Made by a program: the position numbers and the translations under genes. This document shows, in pieces, positions 21,231-27,903 of a DNA stretch of 32,555 nucleotides; position 1 is the first letter of the stretch, and the number at the start of each line of letters is the position of its first letter. The notes beneath the pieces were generated by a model. It did no database searches. It saw only the letters and a list, made by a program, of their open reading frames with translations, and had not been told where the DNA came from. Source of the stretch: a virus; IMG/VR virus record IMGVR_UViG_3300020202_000061, positions 314,950 to 347,504 of that record. The stretch is one strand, 5' to 3'.

Positions 21231-21450
21231 TCTTGGCCCCTTCGAGCTTCCGCAGCAACCGGCCCTGTTCGGCGTAGTTGTTGAAAATCTCCTCGTTGAC
21301 CTCGTTGTAGGCATCCGAGAAAGGATTCCCTTTCACCTGCTCATACTGGGGTCCGAGTTCCTCCGCCAACACCCGACGACAGTATTCGAGCTTCTCCTGG
21401 TCGGAGAGGTTCTCGTACATGTCACGGTCGTAGATGAACGGCTTCGACAT
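21217..21450 (-). CDS. Small acidic unknown protein
   Basis: A 77-residue acidic protein, MSKPFIYDRDMYENLSDQ at the start, mostly helical by appearance (QEKLEYCRRVLAEELG, NEEIFNNYAEQGRLLRKLEG). Its acidic, compact character recalls DNA-mimic or host-inhibitor proteins of early phage operons, but nothing proves it. The start overlaps the preceding stop as TGATG. Confidence 0.65.
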   Translation of the reverse strand: MSKPFIYDRDMYENLSDQEKLEYCRRVLAEELGPQYEQVKGNPFSDAYNEVNEEIFNNYAEQGRLLRKLEGAKNGTA

Positions 21451-21719
21451 CAGTCGCCCTTCACACTGATCCACTCACGAGCCACCCGCACGACCTCGGT
21501 GGGGTTCGCCACGGTCAACAGCAGGGCGCTGCGGTAGCGGGCACGCAGTGCCAGATCGGGCACCGGATTGTCCACTTCCGCCATGAAATCCATGTGCGGG
21601 GTGCCACGGGCCTGATTGGTGGCGCGGCATTCCCGGCGGTGTACGTTGATCGCAGCTTCGCGAAACTCCTGATTGCCCAGGGCGAACGCCTCAATCACTC
21701 GCTTCTCGTAGTCGTGCAT
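21450..21719 (-). CDS. Small unknown protein in the helicase operon
   Basis: An 89-residue protein, MHDYEKRVIEAFALGNQEF at the start, with HRRECRATNQARGTPHMDFM and a C-terminal helical part LRARYRSALLLTVANPTEVV. No family is recognised. It begins nine bases after the preceding stop with AGGAG upstream. Confidence 0.65.
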   Translation of the reverse strand: MHDYEKRVIEAFALGNQEFREAAINVHRRECRATNQARGTPHMDFMAEVDNPVPDLALRARYRSALLLTVANPTEVVRVAREWISVKGD

Positions 21720-21728
21720 AGCCGACTC

Positions 21729-22004
21729 CTACAGTTTCAACACCGGCAACTTGAGGAGAAGCGCCTCGCGGGCTTTCTCCATCAGACCCTTGACCTCGGT
21801 CAGCTTCTCCTCGGCCTTCTCCACGTTCATCACCGAGATCATGAACGCCACATGGGGGTCCTTCTCGGACTCGATCAGATCGTCATCCCTGGGATAGACC
21901 TGATCCAGGATCGTCACCAACCCGGCCATGGCGGGCGCTTTGGACCCGCCCATCGCGAACACCATGATGGCGTCACGGGCGTGGGCTACACGAACCTTAT
22001 CCAT
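21729..22004 (-). CDS. Small unknown protein next to the helicase
   Basis: A 91-residue protein, MDKVRVAHARDAIMVFAMGG at the start, then VTILDQVYPRDDDLIESEKD and a C-terminal helix with coiled-coil spacing (VEKAEEKLTEVKGLMEKARE). The ATG overlaps the helicase stop as TAATG, so its amount is probably linked to that of the helicase. It might be a helicase partner; no family is recognised. Confidence 0.65.
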   Translation of the reverse strand: MDKVRVAHARDAIMVFAMGGSKAPAMAGLVTILDQVYPRDDDLIESEKDPHVAFMISVMNVEKAEEKLTEVKGLMEKAREALLLKLPVLKL

Positions 22005-23704
22005 TACGCACCCTCCTGCTCGTCCGCCTTGTCCTCGTCGCTCCAGATGAAACCCAGGAGCGACTTGGCGCGGGTGTAGGCGACGTAGACCAGATTTTCT
22101 TCCTGGTTCCACTGCCACGTGCCACGGCGCACGTACTTCGGGAAGAACAGGTCCTTGTCCAGGATGAACACGCGATCAGCCTCGGTGCCCTTGGCCTTGT
22201 GCACGGTGCTGAGGACGACCTTGCCCTTGGGCGTGCCGTTGTCGTCGGAACCCGTGGTGTCGAACAGGGACTGGATGTCGGCCACGACCGAAGTCGCCTT
22301 GTTGTCGGTATTGGCCTGGGTGAACACCAGGACGGACTCCGCCACGTCCTGGACCTTCTGGACCGCCGCTTCGTCGTCCGGGTTGTCCTTCATGATGAGG
22401 GCGATCTGCGTCTCCATCCAGCCACGGACCTGAGTGGTCAGTTCAGCGGTGGTCACACCGTCCAACGAGATCACCTTCATCTTCTTGCCAGCCTGACGCG
22501 GGTTGTCCACCCACTGCTCAGTGCCGCACAGGCGCTCGATCAGGCTGATCAGGTTCTTGCCGATGTCACGGCCACGCACCACCACCGACACGCGGTCGCG
22601 GATCAGCTTGAAAGCGTAGCTGATGGTCGGCGCGTTGTTGCGGCAGATGATCAGGTCGTCCGGCTGGAACATGCTGGTCGGCACCACACCGAGTTCCTTG
22701 ACCTCCCCGTCATGGGCGTTCGGAGCGGCCTGGATCGACGAAACGATCTCCTGGGCCAGCTTGACGATGCTCTTGCCGCAGCGATAGGTGATCGACAGGG
22801 GCAGTTCCTGGGCGTTGAACGCGGCCTTGAAGTTCTCGACCGAGCGGGTGTCCGCACCACGGAACCCGTAGATGGCCTGATTGCTGTCGCCCACACCGAT
22901 GACGATGCCACGCGGCTTCAACGACATCTTGATCAGCGCCATGTCCACGGCGTTCACGTCCTGAACCTCGTCGATGATGATCACGTCGTACTTCTCGGCC
23001 GGGATCGGCGAGCCGCCGGGGCGCTTCACCACGCTCATGTACTTCTGGTCGTCGAAATCCACGACCATTTCGTTCGAGAGCGAAGTGCGCAGCACGTCCT
23101 CGACCATGCGGAACACGGTCGGACGATTGGGAACCTCGACGTTGCGGCCAAAGTGGTGGCAGATGTCCAGGAGTGACTCCGTGGTCACGTAGCTGCCGTT
23201 GATCGGCTCGACGCCCTGCACACCGGTCGGGGTCAGGCCCATGCTCTTGCACATGCCGACGAGGAAGCGCACGTCATCGCCATAGACCTTGATCTCGGCC
23301 TTCGAGAACATGTTGCGCATGATCTCGTTGGTCTTGAACGACTTGAGTTCGACCTGACCACGATGGACACCGCGAGCGTAGCGGGTCCACATGGCGAAGC
23401 CGAGCGCGTTGAGGGTCTTGGCCTCGACGTGGCGCGGCAGGCGCTGCTGGAGTTCCACGGCGATGGACTTGTTGAAGGCGAGGAAGAGCACGCGGTAGCC
23501 CAGCTTGATCAAGCGGGCGGCGGCGACGATGGTCGTGGTCTTGCCGGACCCGGCGACCGCCTGAACCATCAGAGAATTGGTGGCCTGACCAGCCTCGTAC
23601 TTCTGGAGTTCGTTCCAGAAGCTCATGAAGATGTCGCCCTGGTAATCGCTGGCGGTGGCCAGCTTGGTCATCTGGATGACTTCGTCTCGGGTGAACTGCT
23701 TCAA
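22004..23704 (-). CDS. UvrD/Rep-like superfamily 1 DNA helicase
   Basis: A 566-residue helicase. Motifs in order: VQAVAGSGKTTT (Walker A, K55), FLAFNKSIA (Ia), VIIIDEVQDVN (motif II, residues 242-251), GVGDSNQAIYGFRGAD (III, with the UvrD-type YxFRGA), LSITYRCGKSIV (IV), VVLSTVHKAKGTEADRV (V) and VAYTRAKSLL (VI). It is a 3'-5' translocase of the UvrD/PcrA type, shorter than UvrD (720) and so with reduced accessory domains. It may act in phage recombination or replication restart. The start is TTG at 23704, supported by AGGAGA at an ideal distance; the next Met is 11 codons in. It heads a leftward operon of ten genes behind a strong sigma70-like promoter. Confidence 0.93.
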   Translation of the reverse strand: MKQFTRDEVIQMTKLATASDYQGDIFMSFWNELQKYEAGQATNSLMVQAVAGSGKTTTIVAAARLIKLGYRVLFLAFNKSIAVELQQRLPRHVEAKTLNALGFAMWTRYARGVHRGQVELKSFKTNEIMRNMFSKAEIKVYGDDVRFLVGMCKSMGLTPTGVQGVEPINGSYVTTESLLDICHHFGRNVEVPNRPTVFRMVEDVLRTSLSNEMVVDFDDQKYMSVVKRPGGSPIPAEKYDVIIIDEVQDVNAVDMALIKMSLKPRGIVIGVGDSNQAIYGFRGADTRSVENFKAAFNAQELPLSITYRCGKSIVKLAQEIVSSIQAAPNAHDGEVKELGVVPTSMFQPDDLIICRNNAPTISYAFKLIRDRVSVVVRGRDIGKNLISLIERLCGTEQWVDNPRQAGKKMKVISLDGVTTAELTTQVRGWMETQIALIMKDNPDDEAAVQKVQDVAESVLVFTQANTDNKATSVVADIQSLFDTTGSDDNGTPKGKVVLSTVHKAKGTEADRVFILDKDLFFPKYVRRGTWQWNQEENLVYVAYTRAKSLLGFIWSDEDKADEQEGA

Positions 23705-23733
23705 GGTGGTCTCCTGTGGTGCCTGACAGTATG

Positions 23734-23762
23734 GTTATAGCAGAAACCCCAGGGTTAGTCAA
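23734..23762 (-). promoter_or_regulatory. Strong sigma70-like promoter of the helicase operon
   Basis: On the minus strand TTGACT (23757-23762), a 17-base spacer and TATAAC (23734-23739), about 30 bases before the TTG start. The spacer ends in GGTTTCTGC, almost the same as in the promoter at 9576. This looks like an early promoter read by host RNA polymerase. Confidence 0.75.
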
Positions 23763-23797
23763 GGAGAATCTCAACCCGGCACGAGTATTTCCAAAGA

Positions 23798-23826
23798 AAA
23801 ACCCTACCAGAAATTGGTAGGGTTTT
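23798..23826 (-). terminator. Terminator behind the 24376 gene
   Basis: AAAACCCTACC (23798-23808) pairs perfectly with GGTAGGGTTTT (23816-23826) around a seven-base loop. It lies 26 bases after the leftward stop at 23852 and shields the helicase promoter from read-through. T-rich sequence follows the stem on both strands. Confidence 0.85.
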
Positions 23827-23851
23827 CAAGAGTTTCCAGATGTTTCTGGGA

Positions 23852-24376
23852 TTAGGCTTCTACGTCGTCATCGACCTTTTTGGCCTTCTTCGCCTTCTGG
23901 AGCTTGGCGTCCTCACGGGCCACACGCTCCGCCTCCTGGGCGGCACCGGGATGCTGCTGGTTAAGTTGACCCAGGATATTGTTGAGGAGCGCACCCTCGG
24001 CGAGTTCTTTCCGATCCACGCCCTGTTCACCATCCTTGGCGGGACGCAGTGTTTTCGGAGTATCCACACGGATTCCTGTGAGATCGGCTAGGGTTTGAGC
24101 CTCACCATCCTCTGCACGACGAAACCGACTCGGAATGGGAAGGGCTTCGGCCGCCGCTTCAATCGGAGTGTTCGCCTGGGTCATAACCGGGGCCTTACTC
24201 CGACCCTGGGGCGGCACAAACGCACGCACATTCAGGGAACGATTGGCACTCGGTGCGGGACGAATACCAATTTCGGTCTTCGCCTCCTTGTAGTTGAGCG
24301 GGCGCTTTGCGGTCTCGATCAGATGATCCAGATTCAACGCTTCGCCACGCGCAGTGATAACATGTCCAGTACTCAT
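23852..24376 (-). CDS. Structural-type protein of T4-like phages, function unknown
   Basis: A 174-residue, largely disordered protein. It begins MSTGHVITARGEALNLDHLI, continues with ETAKRPLNYKEAK, SLNVRAFVPPQGRSKAPVM and QTLADLTGIRVDTPKTL, and ends in a mixed charged tail (QKAKKAKKVDDDVEA). From memory, proteins starting M-S-T-G-H-V-x-T-x-R-G-E occur in T4-like phages next to structural genes, but I cannot name one. The ATG at 24376 follows AGGAGG; a Met at 24406 has no such site. An ATAAATA element lies 20 bases upstream, so late expression is likely. Confidence 0.75.
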   Translation of the reverse strand: MSTGHVITARGEALNLDHLIETAKRPLNYKEAKTEIGIRPAPSANRSLNVRAFVPPQGRSKAPVMTQANTPIEAAAEALPIPSRFRRAEDGEAQTLADLTGIRVDTPKTLRPAKDGEQGVDRKELAEGALLNNILGQLNQQHPGAAQEAERVAREDAKLQKAKKAKKVDDDVEA

Positions 24377-24395
24377 TTTTGTTCCTCCTGTCTCA

Positions 24396-24402
24396 TATTT
24401 AT
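24396..24402 (-). promoter_or_regulatory. Late-type promoter element, left member of a divergent pair
   Basis: ATAAATA on the minus strand, followed by TGAGACAG, 20 bases before the ATG at 24376. It mirrors the element at 24429 on the other strand, including the GAGACAG behind it. Confidence 0.6.
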
Positions 24403-24428
24403 GCACCCGAAATTAATAGGGGCCGAGT

Positions 24429-24435
24429 CTAAATA
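24429..24435 (+). promoter_or_regulatory. Late-type promoter element, right member of a divergent pair
   Basis: CTAAATA followed by CGAGACAG, 39 bases before the small membrane-protein gene at 24474. It forms an inverted repeat with the element at 24396. Confidence 0.6.
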
Positions 24436-24473
24436 CGAGACAGAATCAGGAATAGTCCTGAAGGAGGTCTGCT

Positions 24474-24596
24474 ATGTTGTGGTTCATTCTCGGCGGTGTC
24501 GCCATCGTCGGTCTGTTCTGGTGGCTCGCACCGGACACTGTTAAGTCCGTGTGGGAGACCGTGAAGGGTTGGTTCTCTTCGGACAAGGCCGAGTAA
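24474..24596 (+). CDS. 40-residue single-span membrane protein
   Basis: MLWFILGGVAIVGLFWWLAP forms one hydrophobic helix at the very N-terminus. It is followed by an amphipathic stretch rich in Trp, Lys and Val (DTVKSVWETVKGWFSS) and a polar end DKAE. A nearly perfect ribosome site (AAGGAGGT) stands at ideal distance, a late-type promoter lies in front and a terminator directly behind, so this is a complete and probably strongly expressed single-gene unit in spite of its length. Family unknown; a role in the host membrane during late infection is likely, and a small holin-like or regulatory protein is possible. Confidence 0.8.
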   Translation: MLWFILGGVAIVGLFWWLAPDTVKSVWETVKGWFSSDKAE

Positions 24597-24602
24597 CGAA
24601 CA

Positions 24603-24632
24603 GGGCGGGAACTTCACCCGCCCTTTTCTTTT
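24603..24632 (+). terminator. Terminator of the 40-residue membrane protein gene
   Basis: GGGCGGG pairs with CCCGCCC around a seven-base loop, directly followed by TTTTCTTTTC. It begins six bases after the stop codon and is a typical intrinsic terminator in the plus direction. Confidence 0.9.
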
Positions 24633-24633
24633 C

Positions 24634-24693
24634 AACACACTAACATGGTTTTTGCAAACTAACATCCGCAGTGTTAGTTTGCAAAAGTGTGTT
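24634..24693. repeat. Long inverted repeat in a convergent gap
   Basis: TTTTGCAAACTAACA (24650-24664) is perfectly repeated in inverse as TGTTAGTTTGCAAAA (24672-24686) with a seven-base loop. Outside it AACACAC (24634-24640) pairs with GTGTGTT (24687-24693), leaving a nine-base bulge on the left. It is AT-rich, unlike the GC-rich terminators elsewhere here. On the minus strand it could end the transcript of the gene whose stop it touches (24692), but it is longer than needed and may be a binding or processing site. Confidence 0.8.
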
Positions 24694-25129
24694 AGGATTC
24701 AGTGATATTTTGATCCTCTCGAATTCTCACGCCCATAGCGGCCTCATCCAATCGTGTTTGGAGAAATCCCTCGTAAATCTCCTCTAAAAGATCATCGATG
24801 TGTTCCAGATAGAACAGGATATGCTCGAATCGAATCGGGTATAGCTGACCAGGATCACGTTCCCCGATGATCCACGGTACAATATCGAGTTGACCGTGGT
24901 TGAGGCTGACCAGCATGGGCCAGCGAACCTCGAATACCTTGACTTGGGTGCGACCGGCCGCGCTCACCGTCTCCACCTTGACCACATCAGCGATGATCTC
25001 TTCTCCGGTGATCAACTTGAATACCTTGGGATTCATGAAATACTCTCCTTGTGGAGCATAGGTGTCGCAATAGATGCACTGCATGGATTGGGTGCGGTAG
25101 GTCTTCCCGCAATTTCGACAAAGGGTCAT
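24692..25129 (-). CDS. Zinc-ribbon plus Sm-like protein, with a possible second internal start
   Basis: A 145-residue protein. Residues 1-30 hold a zinc ribbon, C-R-N-C and C-I-Y-C separated by 11 residues. From MNPKVFKLITGEEIIADVV (residue 32) follows a beta-rich part resembling the Sm-like small proteins of T4-like phages, with a hydrophobic helical end (LYPIRFEHILFYLEHIDDLL). Sm-like proteins bind RNA, as Hfq does. The ATG at 25129 overlaps the preceding stop as ATGA. A second ATG at 25036 has AAGGAG at an ideal distance, so the Sm-like part may also be made alone. The fold assignment is by pattern and moderately sure. Confidence 0.7.
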   Translation of the reverse strand: MTLCRNCGKTYRTQSMQCIYCDTYAPQGEYFMNPKVFKLITGEEIIADVVKVETVSAAGRTQVKVFEVRWPMLVSLNHGQLDIVPWIIGERDPGQLYPIRFEHILFYLEHIDDLLEEIYEGFLQTRLDEAAMGVRIREDQNITES

Positions 25130-25662
25130 TTAAGAAACTCTTCAATCGGAATATCGTAGCGGACGGGATCGACCTTGTTGATCCCCAACACGAACAGGAC
25201 AAGGCTCGCGCAGGAACTGCCACGACCCACTCCCCAAACCACCTTGTTATCCCTGAAGGTCTGGATCACATAGAGCAGGCAACGGATGAACGGGAACATC
25301 TCCCTCATCCGCATCTGTTCGAGTTCAACGGCGAGACGCTCCGGATAAGGGTCCTGAACCAGACCACGCTCCAGCAGCATTTCCACGGCGAGTTCTTCCA
25401 CGTCAAGGGTTTGGAATTCCTCGGGAATATTCCAGGAAAATGTAGAGGGAAGAGGTCCTTCCAGATCGCCCTGATCGCGCCACACCTCCAGGGGTTTGCC
25501 CGAGCGTAGTCGGTAAAGGTCTACATCCGGATGGGGGTGGGTTAGGAGTCCGTCCAGGGATTCCCCACCACGAGCACGGCGTAACAACGCGTCGTAGCTG
25601 AGGACAACCTCGCCACGGTCGGTCACAGTGCGGTCGGGTAATTCCAGGAGTTTCGTACTCAT
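25126..25662 (-). CDS. DnaE-like fragment protein (DNA polymerase III alpha motif)
   Basis: A 178-residue protein whose C-terminus reads VWGVGRGSSCASLVLFVLGI followed by NKVDPVRYDIPIEEFL. This matches the active-site region of bacterial DNA polymerase III alpha (G-x-G-R-G-S-x-x-x-S-L-V-x-Y-x-L-G-I-x-x-x-D-P-x-x-x-x-L-x-F-E-R-F-L) and ends just where the catalytic Asp-x-Asp would follow. It therefore cannot be a polymerase. Similar short proteins are, as I recall, conserved in T4-like phages, so it is probably not a recent fragment but a domain with its own role. The ATG at 25662 has only a weak ribosome site. It is coupled to the next gene by ATGA. Confidence 0.75.
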   Translation of the reverse strand: MSTKLLELPDRTVTDRGEVVLSYDALLRRARGGESLDGLLTHPHPDVDLYRLRSGKPLEVWRDQGDLEGPLPSTFSWNIPEEFQTLDVEELAVEMLLERGLVQDPYPERLAVELEQMRMREMFPFIRCLLYVIQTFRDNKVVWGVGRGSSCASLVLFVLGINKVDPVRYDIPIEEFLK

Positions 25663-25721
25663 CCCGATAATCTGGTTCCGGGGTGGTAATATTTCCAGTG
25701 GTCTCGGATTTTGCCCCGAAC

Positions 25722-25728
25722 ATAAATA
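25722..25728 (+). promoter_or_regulatory. Late-type promoter element before the basic structural-type protein
   Basis: ATAAATA in the divergent gap 25663-25763, 36 bases before the GTG start at 25764. It resembles T4 TATAAATA with C in place of the first T. Confidence 0.55.
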
Positions 25729-25763
25729 GTTAGCAATTACAGAATCCCAAGAGGAGTCTCCAC

Positions 25764-27044
25764 GTGACGAAGCTATCTGTGAACCTGATTCAGTCCAAGT
25801 TGCTGAAGGAAGACGAGGTCAAAAAGGCCACCTACCAGAAGCAGGAACTGCGGAAGAATCGCCAGTCCAAAGAAGTGGGCAAGCCCAAGGACCTGAGCGG
25901 TTCGGTGACCAAGATCACGCAGATCGAGGTCCCCTCGGAGAAGTCTCTGAGCAAGGCCAGCGAGAAGCCGGGCATCCCCCAGGCTGATTTCGCCTACACC
26001 TATACGGACAAACAAAAGAATCCGACTTGGAGCAAGTCCGGTGACGAGGGCTCACCGAAGGTGCCCAGCACGAAGCGGGACAAGCCCAACCAGACGACCA
26101 AGCTCAAGCAGGTCGGTAAGACCATCAAGAATACCGAGGCCGATAAGGAAGGCGGAATGGGTCTGCCAGCGGGTAAGGACCCGAGCAAGACCGTGGACGC
26201 GATGCCTCGTGGATCGAAGAATCTCAACGCTTCCGGCGATGATGTGCCGGTGGTAAAGGCCCCGAAGGCTGCATCCCTTAACTCGACGACTCGCCCGAAA
26301 GGTGGTGAACGTAAAGCGAGCTTCGACACCAAGGACCGGCAGAAGCCGGACCAGACCAAGCAGCCCTCGGGAGACCTTCCCACGCCGAGTGATGCCCCGA
26401 AGAAGGTCACGTTCAAGACCGAGAAGCAGGGCCACAACGTGCGTGAGAGCGCCGTGGCGGTGATCGTCAACGGTAAGACCAAGGGTCGCATGGAAGTCGT
26501 GACTGAGGGCATCGTGAAGAAACTCCAGGAGCAATACGGCAAGTTCGGCTACAAGGTCGATGTGAAGCCGGTCCGTTCCGCTTGGATGGACGACAAGGCG
26601 TTCCTCAAGCTGATGCGCGAGTGGGTGGATGCGAAGTTCAACTTCGTCCCGACCATCGCCGAGAAGGCCCGCAAGGAAGCGTTCCAGCGTTTCTACAACA
26701 CCGCGAAGTCCTCCTACAATGGCCTGTTTGAGTCCCGTCAGGACTTCCTCAAGGCGGTGAAGGCGGCGTTCGCCCTGGTCGAGAAGCGTATCGAGAAGAA
26801 GTATGTTGGTGGTCTGGAACTGTTCGAGTGCACCGCTCGTGTCCGGAAGGGCAAGAAGGTGTTCGACATGACCGTGTTGACCGAGGCGACTGGCCATGAG
26901 ATGGCTGCGCGTCAGGTTCGCCAGCAGATCATCGCCGAGTACGGATTCGATCTGAAGCTGCGCCACGTCTTCGTGGACGGCAAGAAATTCGCTCCCGAGC
27001 AGATCGTGGAGTGGGCTCCGGTTGAGTCAAAAAAAAGTAACTGA
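25764..27044 (+). CDS. Lysine-rich structural-type protein with a folded C-terminal half
   Basis: A 426-residue protein. Residues 1-215 are low-complexity, rich in Lys, Pro, Ser, Thr and Gly (KKATYQKQELRKNRQSKEVG, NPTWSKSGDEGSPK), surely disordered and basic. From RESAVAVIVNGKTKGRMEVV on, the chain looks folded, with helices (AEKARKEAFQRFYNTAKSS, DFLKAVKAAFALVEKRIEKK) and strands. GTG at 25764 with GAGGAG upstream is the start, behind an ATAAATA element. It could be a DNA-binding internal or core protein of the head; VTEG, LTEA and similar L/V-x-E sites would suit a gp21-type prohead protease. Family unknown. The gene ends in a run of eight A overlapping the next frame. Confidence 0.75.
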   Translation: MTKLSVNLIQSKLLKEDEVKKATYQKQELRKNRQSKEVGKPKDLSGSVTKITQIEVPSEKSLSKASEKPGIPQADFAYTYTDKQKNPTWSKSGDEGSPKVPSTKRDKPNQTTKLKQVGKTIKNTEADKEGGMGLPAGKDPSKTVDAMPRGSKNLNASGDDVPVVKAPKAASLNSTTRPKGGERKASFDTKDRQKPDQTKQPSGDLPTPSDAPKKVTFKTEKQGHNVRESAVAVIVNGKTKGRMEVVTEGIVKKLQEQYGKFGYKVDVKPVRSAWMDDKAFLKLMREWVDAKFNFVPTIAEKARKEAFQRFYNTAKSSYNGLFESRQDFLKAVKAAFALVEKRIEKKYVGGLELFECTARVRKGKKVFDMTVLTEATGHEMAARQVRQQIIAEYGFDLKLRHVFVDGKKFAPEQIVEWAPVESKKSN

Positions 27045-27483
27045 AGACCTGATTGATCAGGAACCTCAGATTGGTGGTGGTGGTGATCACCACGATGATA
27101 TGATCGTTCTCATCAACGGGGATGGTCGCGCCACGGCATTGAGCCGTCAATCAAACATCCCACAGGATGGAGCCATGGTCACTTATTTCTTTGACAGTGA
27201 CGATGGTGAGGTGGGTGTAACATTCTTCAAGGATCAGATCACCCCAGCAGCAATTCAGTCACTCTATAACGTCTTGAGGACCAAGACCGAGGATTATCAG
27301 CCGTTAACGTTCTTTACCGAAGGACCACAATATGGCTACAAAGGCGCGATCTTGTTCGAGAGCAATCAACGTCAGAAAGCGTTCAACTATCTAAATGAAC
27401 TTTTTAAGCGCAGATCGGTAGACTCAGCGAATCTCTCCAAGGTCAAGCAGATTCGCATGCAGCAGGAATCCAGGAACCGCTAA
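27022..27483 (+). CDS. Unknown protein starting inside the end of the preceding gene
   Basis: Up to 153 residues. The first codons (SQKKVTEDLIDQEPQIGGGG) are followed by HHDDMIVLINGDGRATALSR, TYFFDSDDGEVGVTFFKDQI and a helical end (QKAFNYLNELFKRRSVD). The start is uncertain: TTG at 27022 with GGAG upstream would overlap the preceding gene by 23 bases; an ATG at 27100 lacks a clear ribosome site; or the frame is reached by slippage on eight A. The body is surely coding and ends just before a perfect terminator. Family unknown. Confidence 0.7.
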   Translation: MSQKKVTEDLIDQEPQIGGGGDHHDDMIVLINGDGRATALSRQSNIPQDGAMVTYFFDSDDGEVGVTFFKDQITPAAIQSLYNVLRTKTEDYQPLTFFTEGPQYGYKGAILFESNQRQKAFNYLNELFKRRSVDSANLSKVKQIRMQQESRNR

Positions 27484-27486
27484 AAG

Positions 27487-27514
27487 AAAAGGCCGGGAAA
27501 TTTCCCGGCCTTTT
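27487..27514. terminator. Two-way terminator, perfect palindrome
   Basis: GGCCGGGAAA is followed directly by TTTCCCGGCC (27491-27510) and flanked by AAAA and TTTT. It lies between the convergent stops at 27483 and 27517 and can act in both directions. Confidence 0.92.
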
Positions 27515-27516
27515 TG

Positions 27517-27903
27517 TTATCCACCAATCTTTGTAAAATCCACCCCTTTGAGGGCGTCCAGGGCTCCTGCCCCGGCTGGAAGGATACCTGAGGTCTCCTT
27601 GGTGTAGACCGCAGCCATCTCCGGATTCGGCACCATCACCAGGATGACGTGATTGGCCTGGATTCGATGCTCATCACCAAGCTGGTATAGAGGCTGACCA
27701 TACGGGAAGTTTTGCACCACCCCCTCCGGCGGTCCACTTGGAGTGCGCTGCACCACCTGAATCTGAAACAGTCGGAGTTGACCTACCACGAGTTCCTGGT
27801 TGGCCGCGTCCAGACTCTTCAATTTGGTGACGAGTTGGACCCCACTAACGAGGTCCAACGTAATCACCTTCCCGACGTATTGGGTGAGAAGCTCGACCCT
27901 CAC
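27517..27903 (-). CDS. Small beta-rich, possibly Sm-like protein
   Basis: A 128-residue protein. YVGKVITLDLVSGVQLVTKLKSLDAA, then LVVGQLRLFQIQ, follow the strand order of Sm folds (G-K-x-V-x-V-x-L-x-x-G, a bend, then a strand). A later strand ANHVILVMVPN and the end EMAAVYTKETSGILPAG recall, from memory, other Sm-like small proteins of T4-like phages. The start is GTG, overlapping the preceding stop as GTGA. With the gene at 24692 this would be the second Sm-like protein of the window. Moderate to low certainty for the fold, high for coding. Confidence 0.6.
   Translation of the reverse strand: MRVELLTQYVGKVITLDLVSGVQLVTKLKSLDAANQELVVGQLRLFQIQVVQRTPSGPPEGVVQNFPYGQPLYQLGDEHRIQANHVILVMVPNPEMAAVYTKETSGILPAGAGALDALKGVDFTKIGG

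Noticed and set aside
22199-23176. 325-codon rightward frame opposite the helicase
   Set aside because: The helicase motifs on the other strand are unmistakable; this frame has typical mirror composition.
26052-26966. 304-codon leftward frame opposite the basic protein gene
   Set aside because: It lies inside a gene with good start and promoter, and reads as Leu/His/Arg-rich mirror sequence.
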